From the NCBI GenBank assembly GCA_023369685.1, contig SACZ01000001.1, forward strand, positions 868,381 to 932,380: a stretch of 64,000 nt of DNA, given 5' to 3'. Both the position numbers and the translations under genes were made by a program. Positions 46,443-55,028 of this stretch are shown piece by piece. This stretch comes from Prolixibacteraceae bacterium JC049. Its GTDB lineage: Bacteria; Bacteroidota; Bacteroidia; Bacteroidales; Prolixibacteraceae. A model generated the notes under the pieces. The model made no database searches. It was not told where the DNA came from and saw nothing but the letters and a program-made list of their open reading frames with translations. Every line of letters begins with the position of its first letter. Position 1 is the stretch's first letter.

Positions 46443-49400
46443 ATGAAAAAGTTTGCGCTATTACTTACGTCCTTACTATTGTTAGGACTGTCTGTAGCAT
46501 TTGCCCAAACAAAATCAATCACTGGTGTTGTAACCAGTGCTGATGATGGGGCAACTCTACCTGGGGTATCAGTAGTGGTCAAGGGGACTACTTTAGGAGT
46601 TGTAACTGATATTGATGGTAAGTACACATTAGACGTTCCTAATGATGCAACTACACTTGTGTATAGTTATGTGGGAATGCAAGCCAAAGAAGAAATCATC
46701 AATGGTCGTACTAAAATTGATGTAAAACTATCAGCAGACGTTGTTGATGTTGATGAAGTTATGGTAGTTGCTTACGGAACTACTAAAAAAGAATCTTTTA
46801 CTGGTTCTGCTGGAACCATTAAAAGTGAAGATTTAGCGAAACGTCAAGTTTCAAATGTTACTAAGTCTTTAGCTGGTCAGGTGGCTGGTGTTCAGATAAC
46901 AAGTTCTAATGGACAGCCAGGTACTTCTGCTACCGTTCGAATTAGGGGTATTGGTTCTATCAGTGCATCTAATAATCCACTTTATGTTGTAGATGGTGTT
47001 CCTTTTGATGGAAGTATTTCTTCTATTAATCCTAGTGACATTGAGTCAATGAATGTTCTGAAGGATGCTTCTGCAAGTGCTATTTATGGAGCACGTGGAG
47101 CAAATGGTGTAATTATTATTACAACAAAGAAGGGTAAATCGAAAGAAGCTAGAATTCGTGTAGATGTGAAAATGGGTAGTAATTCAAGAGCTATTCCTCA
47201 GTACGATATGATGGATGATCCAGCAATGTACTACGAAACATTCTACAAAGCATTGTATAATAAGCGTTATTATGCTGGCAAATCAGCTGCTGAATCTCAT
47301 CAGTTTGCAAGAAATGCTTTGCTGGATGCTGATAATGGAGGTTTAGGTTATCAAGTTTATACTATACCTGATGGTGAGTATATGATTGGAACCAATGGAA
47401 AATTAAATCCTAATGCTAAACTAGGGTATTCTGATGGAACTTACTATTATACACCAGATAATTGGTATGATGAGTTGTTCGATTCAGGAAATGTTAGACA
47501 AGAATATAATGTGTCAATTTCTGGAAAAGCAGATAAATTGAGTTATTATGTGTCTGGAGGGTACCTGGATGATACTGGTATTGTTTCAGGTTCTGGTTTT
47601 AAGCGTATCTCTGGGCAATCGAGTTTGGATTTTCAAGCTAAGAAATGGCTGAAAGTTGGAGCAAATATCAATTATACTCACTACAATTATAAAGCTCCTG
47701 GTGGTCAGACTAGTTGGGGGTCATCTGGAAACTTATTCTATATTGCAGATAGAATTGCACCAATTTATCCAATGTATGTACGTAATGCAGATGGTAATAT
47801 TAGAGTAGATAACAATGGTATTACTGTTTATGACTTTGGTACTACTACAAAGCAAAAACGTGCTTTTATGGGATTATCAAACCCTGCAATTACATTAGAA
47901 TTGGACTCTCATGATGCATTGACTGACAATGTGAGAAGTAAATGGTATGCAGACGTAAGTTTGACTGATGAGTTGAAGTTTAGTGCAATTTTAGGTGCTA
48001 ACTCTCGTAATCAGCGTGAGTCTCATTTATACAATCCATTTTATGGAGCTGCAGTATCTGATAATGGTAGTGTTTATGTTGAGCATGAAAGAACTGTAAG
48101 TTTTAACCAACAGTATCTATTAAAGTATATTAAGAATATTGGGAAACATACATTCGATATTCTTGCAGGTTACGAATCGTATGAGTATAAGCATCAGTAT
48201 ATTGGTATTAGTAATAAAAACTTATATAACCCAAATATTGGTGAGATAGATAATTCTATTTTTTCACCAGCAGAGGTAGGTTCTTATACAAATACTTATT
48301 CTACATTAGGTTTCTTAGGTAGATTTAAGTACAACTATGATGACAAGTATTATTTCAATGGATCGTATCGTCGTGATGCTTCTTCTCGTTTCCATCCAGA
48401 TCATCGCTGGGGTAACTTTGGTAGTTTAGGTGGAGCTTGGTTAGTTGACAAGGAAGGTTTCTTCCAGTCTTTACAAGCATCTTGGGTTGACCTATTGAAA
48501 GTTAAAGCAAGTTGGGGTGTACAAGGTAATGATAACCTTGGTAACTATTACCCATATCTTGATCAGTTTAAAGTAACAAATGCAGATGGAGATTTCTCTA
48601 CGACATTTGATTACAAAGGAAATAAAGATATTACTTGGGAAACATCTTACAGTTTCAATACAGGTTTAGAATTTGAGTTATTTAACAGAAAATTAGCCGG
48701 AGGTATTGAATATTTCTCAAGAAAAACAGTTGATCTTTTATATAACCAACCTGTTCCTGTATCATGGGGATATGCTTCAAGACCAATTAATGTTGGAGAA
48801 TTGATTAATAAAGGATTTGAATTAGAATTGAATTATACGATTATTAATCGTCCTGATTTCAACTGGTCTGTTAATTTGAATGCTACTCACTTCAGAAACG
48901 AGGTGTTAGATCTACACGAAAGTGTTCGTGAAACAGGTATTCAAAGAAGTCAGAGTATAATTGAAATTGGAGGTTCATTGTACGATCCTTATATGCGAGT
49001 TTATGCAGGTCCTGATGCAAATACAGGTGTAGCAACTTATTATAAGGCAAAAGATGGCGAATTTGTTCTTGATGAAAATGGAAATAGAACAATTACAACT
49101 GACTGGGCTACAGCTGGACAGGTGAATGTTGGAAGCTCATTGGCTGATGTTTATGGAGGTTTTGGAACTTCATTAGAGTTTAAAGGTTTTGATTTATCTG
49201 CTAGCTTCTCTTATCAGATTGGAGGAGAAGTTTATGATGCAAGTTACCAGGAACTGATGCATAGTGGAGATAATGCTGGTTTGAACTGGCATAAGGACAT
49301 TTTAAATGCATGGACTCCAGAAAATAAAAATTCCAATGTTCCTCGTTTAAATGCTGGTGATGATACTTATCAGAAGGTATCTACTCGCTTCTTGAAAAGC

Positions 49401-49640
49401 TCAGATTATCTATCTATTGATAATGTAACATTGGGGTATACTCTTCCTTCTCGTTTAACTAAAGCGTATAATATTAGTTCTATACGTGTTTATGTTGTTG
49501 GAGATAACTTACACTTATTCTCTGCAAGAAAAGGATTGGATCCTCGTCAGTCACTTGGAGCAACTAGTCGCACATCAGTAGGATCTCATAGATATGCAGC
49601 AATGCGTACTTTATCTGCAGGTATTACTGTAAACTTCTAA
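46443..49640 (+). CDS. SusC/RagA-type TonB-dependent receptor
   Basis: Complete 1065-residue outer-membrane importer. After a signal peptide (ending AFAQ) come the carboxypeptidase-regulatory-like domain (ITGVVTSADDGATLPGVSVVVKGTTLGVVTDIDGKY), the TonB-box/plug region (EVMVVAYGTTKKESFTGSAGTI, SKSLAGQVAGVQI-like, VRIRGIGSISASNNPLYVVDGVPFDG, MNVLKDASASAIYGARGANGVIIITTKKG), and a 22-stranded barrel ending AGITVNF. There is no N-terminal STN signalling domain, so it is not directly coupled to an ECF sigma. The frame continues upstream to 46407, but ATG 46443 starts the signal peptide. susD follows 32 bases later. Confidence 0.97.
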   Translation: MKKFALLLTSLLLLGLSVAFAQTKSITGVVTSADDGATLPGVSVVVKGTTLGVVTDIDGKYTLDVPNDATTLVYSYVGMQAKEEIINGRTKIDVKLSADVVDVDEVMVVAYGTTKKESFTGSAGTIKSEDLAKRQVSNVTKSLAGQVAGVQITSSNGQPGTSATVRIRGIGSISASNNPLYVVDGVPFDGSISSINPSDIESMNVLKDASASAIYGARGANGVIIITTKKGKSKEARIRVDVKMGSNSRAIPQYDMMDDPAMYYETFYKALYNKRYYAGKSAAESHQFARNALLDADNGGLGYQVYTIPDGEYMIGTNGKLNPNAKLGYSDGTYYYTPDNWYDELFDSGNVRQEYNVSISGKADKLSYYVSGGYLDDTGIVSGSGFKRISGQSSLDFQAKKWLKVGANINYTHYNYKAPGGQTSWGSSGNLFYIADRIAPIYPMYVRNADGNIRVDNNGITVYDFGTTTKQKRAFMGLSNPAITLELDSHDALTDNVRSKWYADVSLTDELKFSAILGANSRNQRESHLYNPFYGAAVSDNGSVYVEHERTVSFNQQYLLKYIKNIGKHTFDILAGYESYEYKHQYIGISNKNLYNPNIGEIDNSIFSPAEVGSYTNTYSTLGFLGRFKYNYDDKYYFNGSYRRDASSRFHPDHRWGNFGSLGGAWLVDKEGFFQSLQASWVDLLKVKASWGVQGNDNLGNYYPYLDQFKVTNADGDFSTTFDYKGNKDITWETSYSFNTGLEFELFNRKLAGGIEYFSRKTVDLLYNQPVPVSWGYASRPINVGELINKGFELELNYTIINRPDFNWSVNLNATHFRNEVLDLHESVRETGIQRSQSIIEIGGSLYDPYMRVYAGPDANTGVATYYKAKDGEFVLDENGNRTITTDWATAGQVNVGSSLADVYGGFGTSLEFKGFDLSASFSYQIGGEVYDASYQELMHSGDNAGLNWHKDILNAWTPENKNSNVPRLNAGDDTYQKVSTRFLKSSDYLSIDNVTLGYTLPSRLTKAYNISSIRVYVVGDNLHLFSARKGLDPRQSLGATSRTSVGSHRYAAMRTLSAGITVNF

Positions 49641-49672
49641 ATCGGTTATTTAATCAATTAAAAAAAGAAAAA

Positions 49673-51319
49673 ATGGAAATTAGAAATAAAATATGGTATT
49701 TTGCTGTAGCTCTATTTCTTTTAGCTTCATGTACAGATATATTGGATACAGAGCCAGAAGGAGAAGTTTTGACAGAAGCACAGAAGAAAGAGGTTGCAGA
49801 GATGATTCCTGAGAGATTGTCGGCAGATATAAATGGATTGTATTCTGTAATGGGCAAACAGTGGGCTGTTTACGGTGACGATGCTAGTCGCGCAGATGAT
49901 TTTGGTTATCCAGCGGTTTGTTTATCTGCTGACTTGAATGGACCAGATATGTGGTCTCCTGATAATAACTACAACTGGTTCTCTGTAGCTGGTAGTTATG
50001 AAGACAGAACTTATACTTATGCTAACCCATATATTCGTTGGGGATTATTCTATAAGCAAATTAAAGCAGCTAATGATATATTAGCTTCTATTCCTGAGGA
50101 TACAGATGTTCAGTTGTTGAAGTATTATAAAGGACAAGCTTTAGCAGCAAGGGCTTTCGATTATTTCAATTTGGCACAATTGTTCCAATTCACTTATAAA
50201 GGAAATGAAACAAAGCCTGCTGTACCTATTGTAACTTTCGGAATGACAGATACAAAGAATCCTAGAGCTACTGTAGAAGAAGTATATAAGATTATTAAAG
50301 AAGATATCGACAATGCTATTGCTTTGCTAGAAGGGTTTAAGCGTACTAATAAGTCAATGATCGACCAAAAAGTTGCATATGGTATCAGAGCAAGAGTTAA
50401 TCTTGTAATGAACAATTGGGCAGAAGCAGCAGCAGATGCACAAAAAGCACGTGAAGGTTATGGCTTACTAACAAGAGATGATGTTGCTAAACCTGGATTC
50501 ACAGATGTGAGTGCAAGTTCATGGATTTGGGGAATCATTATCAATCCAGTAAACATTACAGATGGCTATGAATGTTGGCCAGCGAAATTAAGCTCATTGG
50601 TAGGTGTTGGATATACAACGGCTGTAGGTTGTTACAAGTGTATTAATAACTTATTGTTTGATGTTATTCCTGAAACTGATGTTCGTAAAGGATGGTGGGT
50701 TGATGCAAATCTTAAATCTCCTTTATTAGAAGGTTTAACTTGGGGTAATTTGTCTGGTCAGGATATTGCATCAGGACAGATTGTAGATGTTAAAATTCCT
50801 TTTGTTCCCTATACTAATATAAAGTTCAATGCTTACAAAGAAATAGGAAACTCAGACAATGCATCAGATTGGTGTATTATGAGAGCAGAAGAAATGCTTC
50901 TAGTTGAAGCTGAAGGAAAAGCAATGAGTGGAGATGTTGCAGGAGCAAAAACTCTATTGGAAAGCTTTGTAAAAGGAAACCGTAACCCAGAATATGTATG
51001 TGAAGCAACTACTGCGGATGAAATGCAAGATGAAATCTGGCTACAAAGACGTATTGAGCTTTGGGGTGAAGGATTTGGCATTGGAGATGTTATGCGTTTA
51101 AAGAAGAATGTAGTACGCTTTAAAACAGGTACTCCTTCGATTGTTCCTGATGCATTTAAATTCAACCTTGCAGCAGACAATGGATGGTTGTTGTTAAGAA
51201 TTCCTCAAAGGGAAATTAACTCTAATACTGGAATTGGTGAAGCGGATAATAATGATGGAGGAGCATTACCTAAGAGTGGTGATGGTGCTGGCTTGACTGA
51301 TGGAGTTGTAGTTAAGTAA
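49673..51319 (+). CDS. SusD/RagB family glycan-binding lipoprotein
   Basis: SusD partner of the receptor upstream, 548 residues. Lipobox LLASCTD (Cys20) follows a short hydrophobic leader; family parts are LDTEPEGEVLTEAQK, IKAANDILASI, YYKGQALAARAFDYFNLAQLFQFTY, and the late WCIMRAEEMLLVEAEGKAM and IELWGEGFGIGDVMRLKKNVVRF. A long insert (about 300-400) contains several Trp and Cys residues and may shape the glycan site. It lies between susC and a third lipoprotein gene, all on one transcript. Confidence 0.95.
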   Translation: MEIRNKIWYFAVALFLLASCTDILDTEPEGEVLTEAQKKEVAEMIPERLSADINGLYSVMGKQWAVYGDDASRADDFGYPAVCLSADLNGPDMWSPDNNYNWFSVAGSYEDRTYTYANPYIRWGLFYKQIKAANDILASIPEDTDVQLLKYYKGQALAARAFDYFNLAQLFQFTYKGNETKPAVPIVTFGMTDTKNPRATVEEVYKIIKEDIDNAIALLEGFKRTNKSMIDQKVAYGIRARVNLVMNNWAEAAADAQKAREGYGLLTRDDVAKPGFTDVSASSWIWGIIINPVNITDGYECWPAKLSSLVGVGYTTAVGCYKCINNLLFDVIPETDVRKGWWVDANLKSPLLEGLTWGNLSGQDIASGQIVDVKIPFVPYTNIKFNAYKEIGNSDNASDWCIMRAEEMLLVEAEGKAMSGDVAGAKTLLESFVKGNRNPEYVCEATTADEMQDEIWLQRRIELWGEGFGIGDVMRLKKNVVRFKTGTPSIVPDAFKFNLAADNGWLLLRIPQREINSNTGIGEADNNDGGALPKSGDGAGLTDGVVVK

Positions 51320-51350
51320 TGTTTGTATTTTAATTAAAAAGGATTATAAA

Positions 51351-52160
51351 ATGAAACATATATATAAATTAACATGGCTGGTTTTTGTTGCTGCATTGTT
51401 TTTTGTTTCGTGTGATGACGATGGAGTGCCAGCAAGAGAAGAGTCGTATGTTCCTGACAGTGCAGTATCTCAGGCTTACTTCCCATCAGATAATGATGCA
51501 AAGTTTTTTGCAAGTCCCGACCAAAGTAGCACAACAGTAACAATTCGAAGAATTGAAACTAATAGTGCTGTTTCTATTGATCTTAAAACTTTTGATGAAG
51601 AAGGTGTTTTTACGGTTCCTAGTAAAGTAGATTTTCCAGCAGGAGAAGCTGAAGTTTCTATTGAAGTTACTTTTAGTAACCTGAAACCTTTTGTTGATTA
51701 CGCTGTTGAAATTACTTTAGATGAAAAGGCGACTAATCCATATTTAGATAATAAAGATGGAGGTACTTCAAACTTTATTTTGACAGTACAACAGTCAGAC
51801 TGGGCTGATCACTCACAAGGAACATTTGTTTCGTCATTCTTCGGTTTTACAGAGAAGAGAACATTACAGTATTCTGAAATATTGAAGAAATATAGAATTA
51901 AGGATACTTGGGCTGAAGGTTATCACTATATATTTGCTTGGGAAGGAGCTGAAATTACTCCTGACGGAGAGCAAGATTCTGAAGGTAGATATATTATGGC
52001 AACTGGAGCTTCTCACTCTACTTATGGTGCAATTTCTGCAAGAACAGATGCTGCAGCATCTTCATACACCGCAGCTACTAAAACATTCTATTTTGACATA
52101 AAGTGGAGAGTTGCTGCTGGAACATTTGGAGTTTATCCAGAAGAATTTGTTTTAGATTAA
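51351..52160 (+). CDS. SusE-position lipoprotein of unknown family
   Basis: A 269-residue lipoprotein (lipobox FFVSCDDD, Cys21). The first half after the acidic tether has a Calx-beta-like or fibronectin-like repeat (FASPDQSSTTVTIRRIET, VDFPAGEAEVSIEVTFSNLKPFVDYAVEITLDE), and the second half is rich in Trp, Tyr and Ser without a family I recognise. The position directly behind susD, and the negative residues after the lipid Cys that favour surface export in Bacteroidota, suggest a surface glycan-binding protein like SusE. Evidence for glycan binding is contextual only. Confidence 0.72.
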   Translation: MKHIYKLTWLVFVAALFFVSCDDDGVPAREESYVPDSAVSQAYFPSDNDAKFFASPDQSSTTVTIRRIETNSAVSIDLKTFDEEGVFTVPSKVDFPAGEAEVSIEVTFSNLKPFVDYAVEITLDEKATNPYLDNKDGGTSNFILTVQQSDWADHSQGTFVSSFFGFTEKRTLQYSEILKKYRIKDTWAEGYHYIFAWEGAEITPDGEQDSEGRYIMATGASHSTYGAISARTDAAASSYTAATKTFYFDIKWRVAAGTFGVYPEEFVLD

Positions 52161-52186
52161 TTTGAGAACAAATATTATTTAAATAT

Positions 52187-52222
52187 AAAGAGGCTGTCTG
52201 TATTGACAGCCTCTTTTGTTTT
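52187..52222 (+). terminator. Terminator of the second sus operon
   Basis: AAAGAGGCTGTC/GACAGCCTCTTT (52187-52198 with 52205-52216), 6-base loop, then TTGTTTT, 27 bases after the stop. Confidence 0.9.
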
Positions 52223-52516
52223 GTAGAAAAATAGAGATGTTGTTTGCACAAAACCATAGATTTTATTATTCCCTAGATATGTATCAGCTCTAAGTCATTT
52301 TTTTATATCAATAGATTGTTTAATGCTCTCTGTAGATTGAATATTTGATTCAAATGACAACATGAAGCCTTTTATAGGCAAGTTTTCCTGTTTAATTGGG
52401 ATTACTTAATGGAAATACTACATGGCAGTGGATTGAATAGGAGGCAGGTTGTTTTATGAGGATAAAACTGATACTTGATCAGTATTTTAGGGAATCAGCT
52501 GAAGGTGTCATTATCG
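52223..52516. other. Intergenic stretch without genes
   Basis: About 290 AT-rich bases between two convergent operons. The only structure seen is ACTGAT-5 nt-ATCAGT (52467-52483). No ORF, RNA gene or repeat was recognised. Confidence 0.5.
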
Positions 52517-52546
52517 AAAAATGGCCACCTGTAAAGGCAGCCATTT
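52517..52546 (-). terminator. Terminator of dapB-lepB
   Basis: AAATGGCCACC/GGCAGCCATTT (52519-52529 with 52536-52546) pairs over 11 bp in minus-strand RNA, with two G-U pairs, followed by TT. It is 25 bases after the lepB stop. Confidence 0.75.
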
Positions 52547-52571
52547 AAATATTTCGAAATAAGTTTTGTAC

Positions 52572-53918
52572 TTATTTTATAACGCGGAAAAGACGGTTGA
52601 ATCGAATCTTTTCAAACAATGATTTGTCTTTATCCAGCGATAACCAAAGGAAAACAGCTTTTCCTACCACGTGATCTTCAGGAACAAATCCCCACATGCG
52701 CGAATCGGCTGAGTTGTGGCGATTATCTCCCATCATCCAATAGTAGTTCATTTTGAAGGTATAGCTTTTAGCTTCTTTCCCATTGATTAATATCTTGTCA
52801 CCCTCCACTTTTAGATCATTCTCTTCATATACGTCGATAATACGTTCGTAGATAGGAAGATTGCTTGTGGTTAGAGCAACTGTTTCTCCGGCTCTAGGAA
52901 TGCGTAATGGACCAAAGTTGTCCACATTCCAACGGTAATGTTTCGAGAATGGGAAAATAAATGGATCGGCTTGTCCTTTAGCCGAAATTTGACGTTGAAC
53001 AGAAATCACATTTTTGAATTTCTTGATTTCTTTAGCCATTTCATTGGTCAATGGTAAATTGTAAATGGCTTTTCCATTGTAAGCATAACGCATATCATCA
53101 TTAGAAACGCCAATTCTGCTTAATGCTTTAGGATTAATGGATGTACCATTGGTTGTAACAATATAATTGTATTGAACACCATTATAAACATTTTGCTTGT
53201 CTCCATTAACAAAAAGCTGACCATCTACAATTTTAATTTCATCACCCGAAATACCTACGCATCGTTTAATGTAGTTTTCGCGTTTATCAACCGGACGATA
53301 GATGATCTCTCCATAACGACGAGGTTGATTCCATATCTCACTTCTTCCCTTGAATCTAACATTCTGATAGTAGCTTTGATCCTGAATGTTCAGAGCTACG
53401 GTATCACCTTCAGGGAAGTTAAATACAACCACATCGTTGCGCTTGATTTCACCTAAACCTGCCAAGCGACGGTATGGGTTTTTAATTACTTCAGAATATG
53501 ATTTTGTGGTTTTAGAAAATGGCATTGTATGGTGTACAAACGGAAATGATACCGGTGTGTTAGGCATCTTAGGTCCGTAGGCCACTTTGCTCACAAATAG
53601 ATAATCGCCTACCAACAATGATTTTTCCATCGATGATGTTGGAATAGTATAGGCTTCGATGAAAAACAGACGAATGAATGTGGCAGCAATAACTGCAAAG
53701 ATGATGGCATCAACCCATTCTACTACTTTAGTTTGTTTTCCATTAGGTGGATTTTTCTTTTTCCAAAAAGCCCAGTGTACCTTCTGTGTAACGTAGATAT
53801 CGAAAATAATTCCAAGGCCAATTAACCACCAAAAGTTTTGTAGCCATATTACCCATAAAAGGTAAAGACCTCCCACGATTCCAAATTTGAACCATTTGTT
53901 TGTGAGCAATTCCTTCAT
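52572..53918 (-). CDS. lepB: Signal peptidase I, Bacteroidota long form
   Basis: Membrane serine protease of 448 residues that removes signal peptides at the periplasmic face. Hydrophobic segments lie near 12-45 and 68-88; the catalytic Ser96 follows at PTSSMEKSLLVGDYLFVSK, and Lys218 is in ENYIKRCVGISGDEI. The late box is MMGDNRHNSADSRMWGFVPEDHVVGKAVFLWLS. The Ser-to-Lys distance, about 120 residues, is twice that of most enzymes because of an insert, and a further insert separates the last box; this long form is common in the phylum. dapB lies 60 bases upstream in the same orientation. Confidence 0.95.
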   Translation of the reverse strand: MKELLTNKWFKFGIVGGLYLLWVIWLQNFWWLIGLGIIFDIYVTQKVHWAFWKKKNPPNGKQTKVVEWVDAIIFAVIAATFIRLFFIEAYTIPTSSMEKSLLVGDYLFVSKVAYGPKMPNTPVSFPFVHHTMPFSKTTKSYSEVIKNPYRRLAGLGEIKRNDVVVFNFPEGDTVALNIQDQSYYQNVRFKGRSEIWNQPRRYGEIIYRPVDKRENYIKRCVGISGDEIKIVDGQLFVNGDKQNVYNGVQYNYIVTTNGTSINPKALSRIGVSNDDMRYAYNGKAIYNLPLTNEMAKEIKKFKNVISVQRQISAKGQADPFIFPFSKHYRWNVDNFGPLRIPRAGETVALTTSNLPIYERIIDVYEENDLKVEGDKILINGKEAKSYTFKMNYYWMMGDNRHNSADSRMWGFVPEDHVVGKAVFLWLSLDKDKSLFEKIRFNRLFRVIK

Positions 53919-53978
53919 TCGTGTTTTGTTTAAAGTTCTAATGCTGCATCAATTGCTTGATGTGGCTTATTCGTTTTA

Positions 53979-54695
53979 CTAAATATTCAATAAATCTTTC
54001 ATGCCCAACCAACCTTTGTTGTTTTGAGCAAATTCTGCTGCTAAAACAGCTCCTAAAGCAAAACCTTGTCTGCTTTTTGCACTATGCGAAATGGTAATTG
54101 TATCCACAAGTGATTCGTAAGTGATGGTATGGATACCAGGCACAAATCCTCTTCTAATTGGGTTAATTACCAATTCATTTTCGTTGCGCTGATTGGCTAA
54201 TTTCCATTCCGTTTTCTGATCCAACTCCTCAATAAGATCTTCGGCTAGTGTAATGGCTGTTCCACTGGGAGCATCCAACTTTTGAGTATGGTGTGTCTCT
54301 TCCATGCTCACTTGGTATTCGTTGAAACCATTCATCAACTTAGCCAATTTCTTATTTAGCTCGAAGAATAGGTTTACCCCCAAACTGAAATTAGAAGCAT
54401 AGAAAAAAGTACCATTATTATTTGCCATTGCCGTTTTTACCTCTGCTTCGTCGTTTAGCCAACCGGTAGTCCCACTTACCACAGGAACTCCTGCTTCGAA
54501 ACATTTTAGGTAATTGGCTTTTGCCGATTCAGGACGTGTGAACTCGATAGCAACATCTGCTTTTTGTAGGTTCTCAATGGTTGAATCTTCAGGATTGGTA
54601 ACATCAATGGTTAAAACAACCTCGTGCCCTCTGGACAATGCAATTGCTTCAATCTCTTTTCCCATTTTACCGTAACCAATAAGTGCAATCTTCAT
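53979..54695 (-). CDS. dapB: 4-hydroxy-tetrahydrodipicolinate reductase DapB
   Basis: NAD(P)H-dependent enzyme of lysine and diaminopimelate synthesis, 238 residues. The Rossmann start ALIGYGKMGKEIE, the substrate-binding and catalytic stretch MEETHHTQKLDAPSGTA (His pair and Lys), and HTITYESLVDTITISHSAKSRQGFALGAV are intact. Length is slightly short compared with E. coli DapB (273), as in other Bacteroidota. It is probably cotranscribed with lepB and has an unusually long structured leader of about 190 bases. Confidence 0.95.
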   Translation of the reverse strand: MKIALIGYGKMGKEIEAIALSRGHEVVLTIDVTNPEDSTIENLQKADVAIEFTRPESAKANYLKCFEAGVPVVSGTTGWLNDEAEVKTAMANNNGTFFYASNFSLGVNLFFELNKKLAKLMNGFNEYQVSMEETHHTQKLDAPSGTAITLAEDLIEELDQKTEWKLANQRNENELVINPIRRGFVPGIHTITYESLVDTITISHSAKSRQGFALGAVLAAEFAQNNKGWLGMKDLLNI

Positions 54696-54892
54696 CTGTA
54701 TTAATTTTTAATTTCTGAATACTTATTTTCGATGTTTATCGAAGAAGTTATTCAGTTACTATCGTAAAGCAGTATAAGTGCCTTGTAGAGAGTTGTCTAG
54801 TCTCTTCGTTTTCGATAGCTGTTTGTCTATAATTTGTTTTCAATGTTCGATCTCAATTCAGAGATCATTCTTGTCTGTATTTAATAAGCATA
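54696..54892 (-). promoter_or_regulatory. Structured 5' leader of dapB, candidate cis-regulatory RNA
   Basis: In minus-strand RNA: hairpin I GATCTC/GAGATC (54861-54866 with 54849-54854); stem II CTATCG/CGATAG (54813-54818 with 54759-54764) enclosing AGAGA/TCTCT (54801-54805 with 54787-54791); stem III, a long interrupted hairpin 54715-54755 with CTGAAT/ATTCAG, ACTT/AAGT and TTCGAT/ATCGAA. About 20 bases of unpaired A-rich sequence lead to the ATG. No terminator U tract follows, so control of translation would be more likely than attenuation. It does not show the lysine riboswitch core that I know. Confidence 0.4.
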
Positions 54893-54900
54893 CAAAGATA
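54893..54900 (-). promoter_or_regulatory. -7 element of dapB-lepB
   Basis: Minus-strand TATCTTTG, exact TAnnTTTG; a TTTG lies 23 bases upstream, slightly far. It gives a leader of about 190 bases. Confidence 0.5.
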
Positions 54901-54992
54901 AAAGAATCGATTGAAACCTTTTACAAATGCTACGTTTTATGGCATAGGTCGCTAAAAGTAGAAAATCATTACAAATGGTAGGACTTTAAAAG

Positions 54993-55019
54993 AAAAAGCC
55001 CAGGCTGTTTGCCCGGGCT
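54993..55019 (-). terminator. Terminator of the TlpA-like gene
   Basis: AGCCCGGGC/GCCTGGGCT in minus-strand RNA (55011-55019 with 54997-55005), one G-U pair, then TTTTTCTTTT, 10 bases after the stop. Confidence 0.9.
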
Positions 55020-55028
55020 CCATATGGA

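Noticed and set aside
54696-54892. Classical lysine riboswitch before dapB
   Set aside because: The conserved five-way junction sequences are absent; only a structured leader can be claimed.
54921-54979. Direct repeat TTACAAATG (54921 and 54971)
   Set aside because: Two 9-base AT-rich copies 50 bases apart are within chance expectation for this composition.
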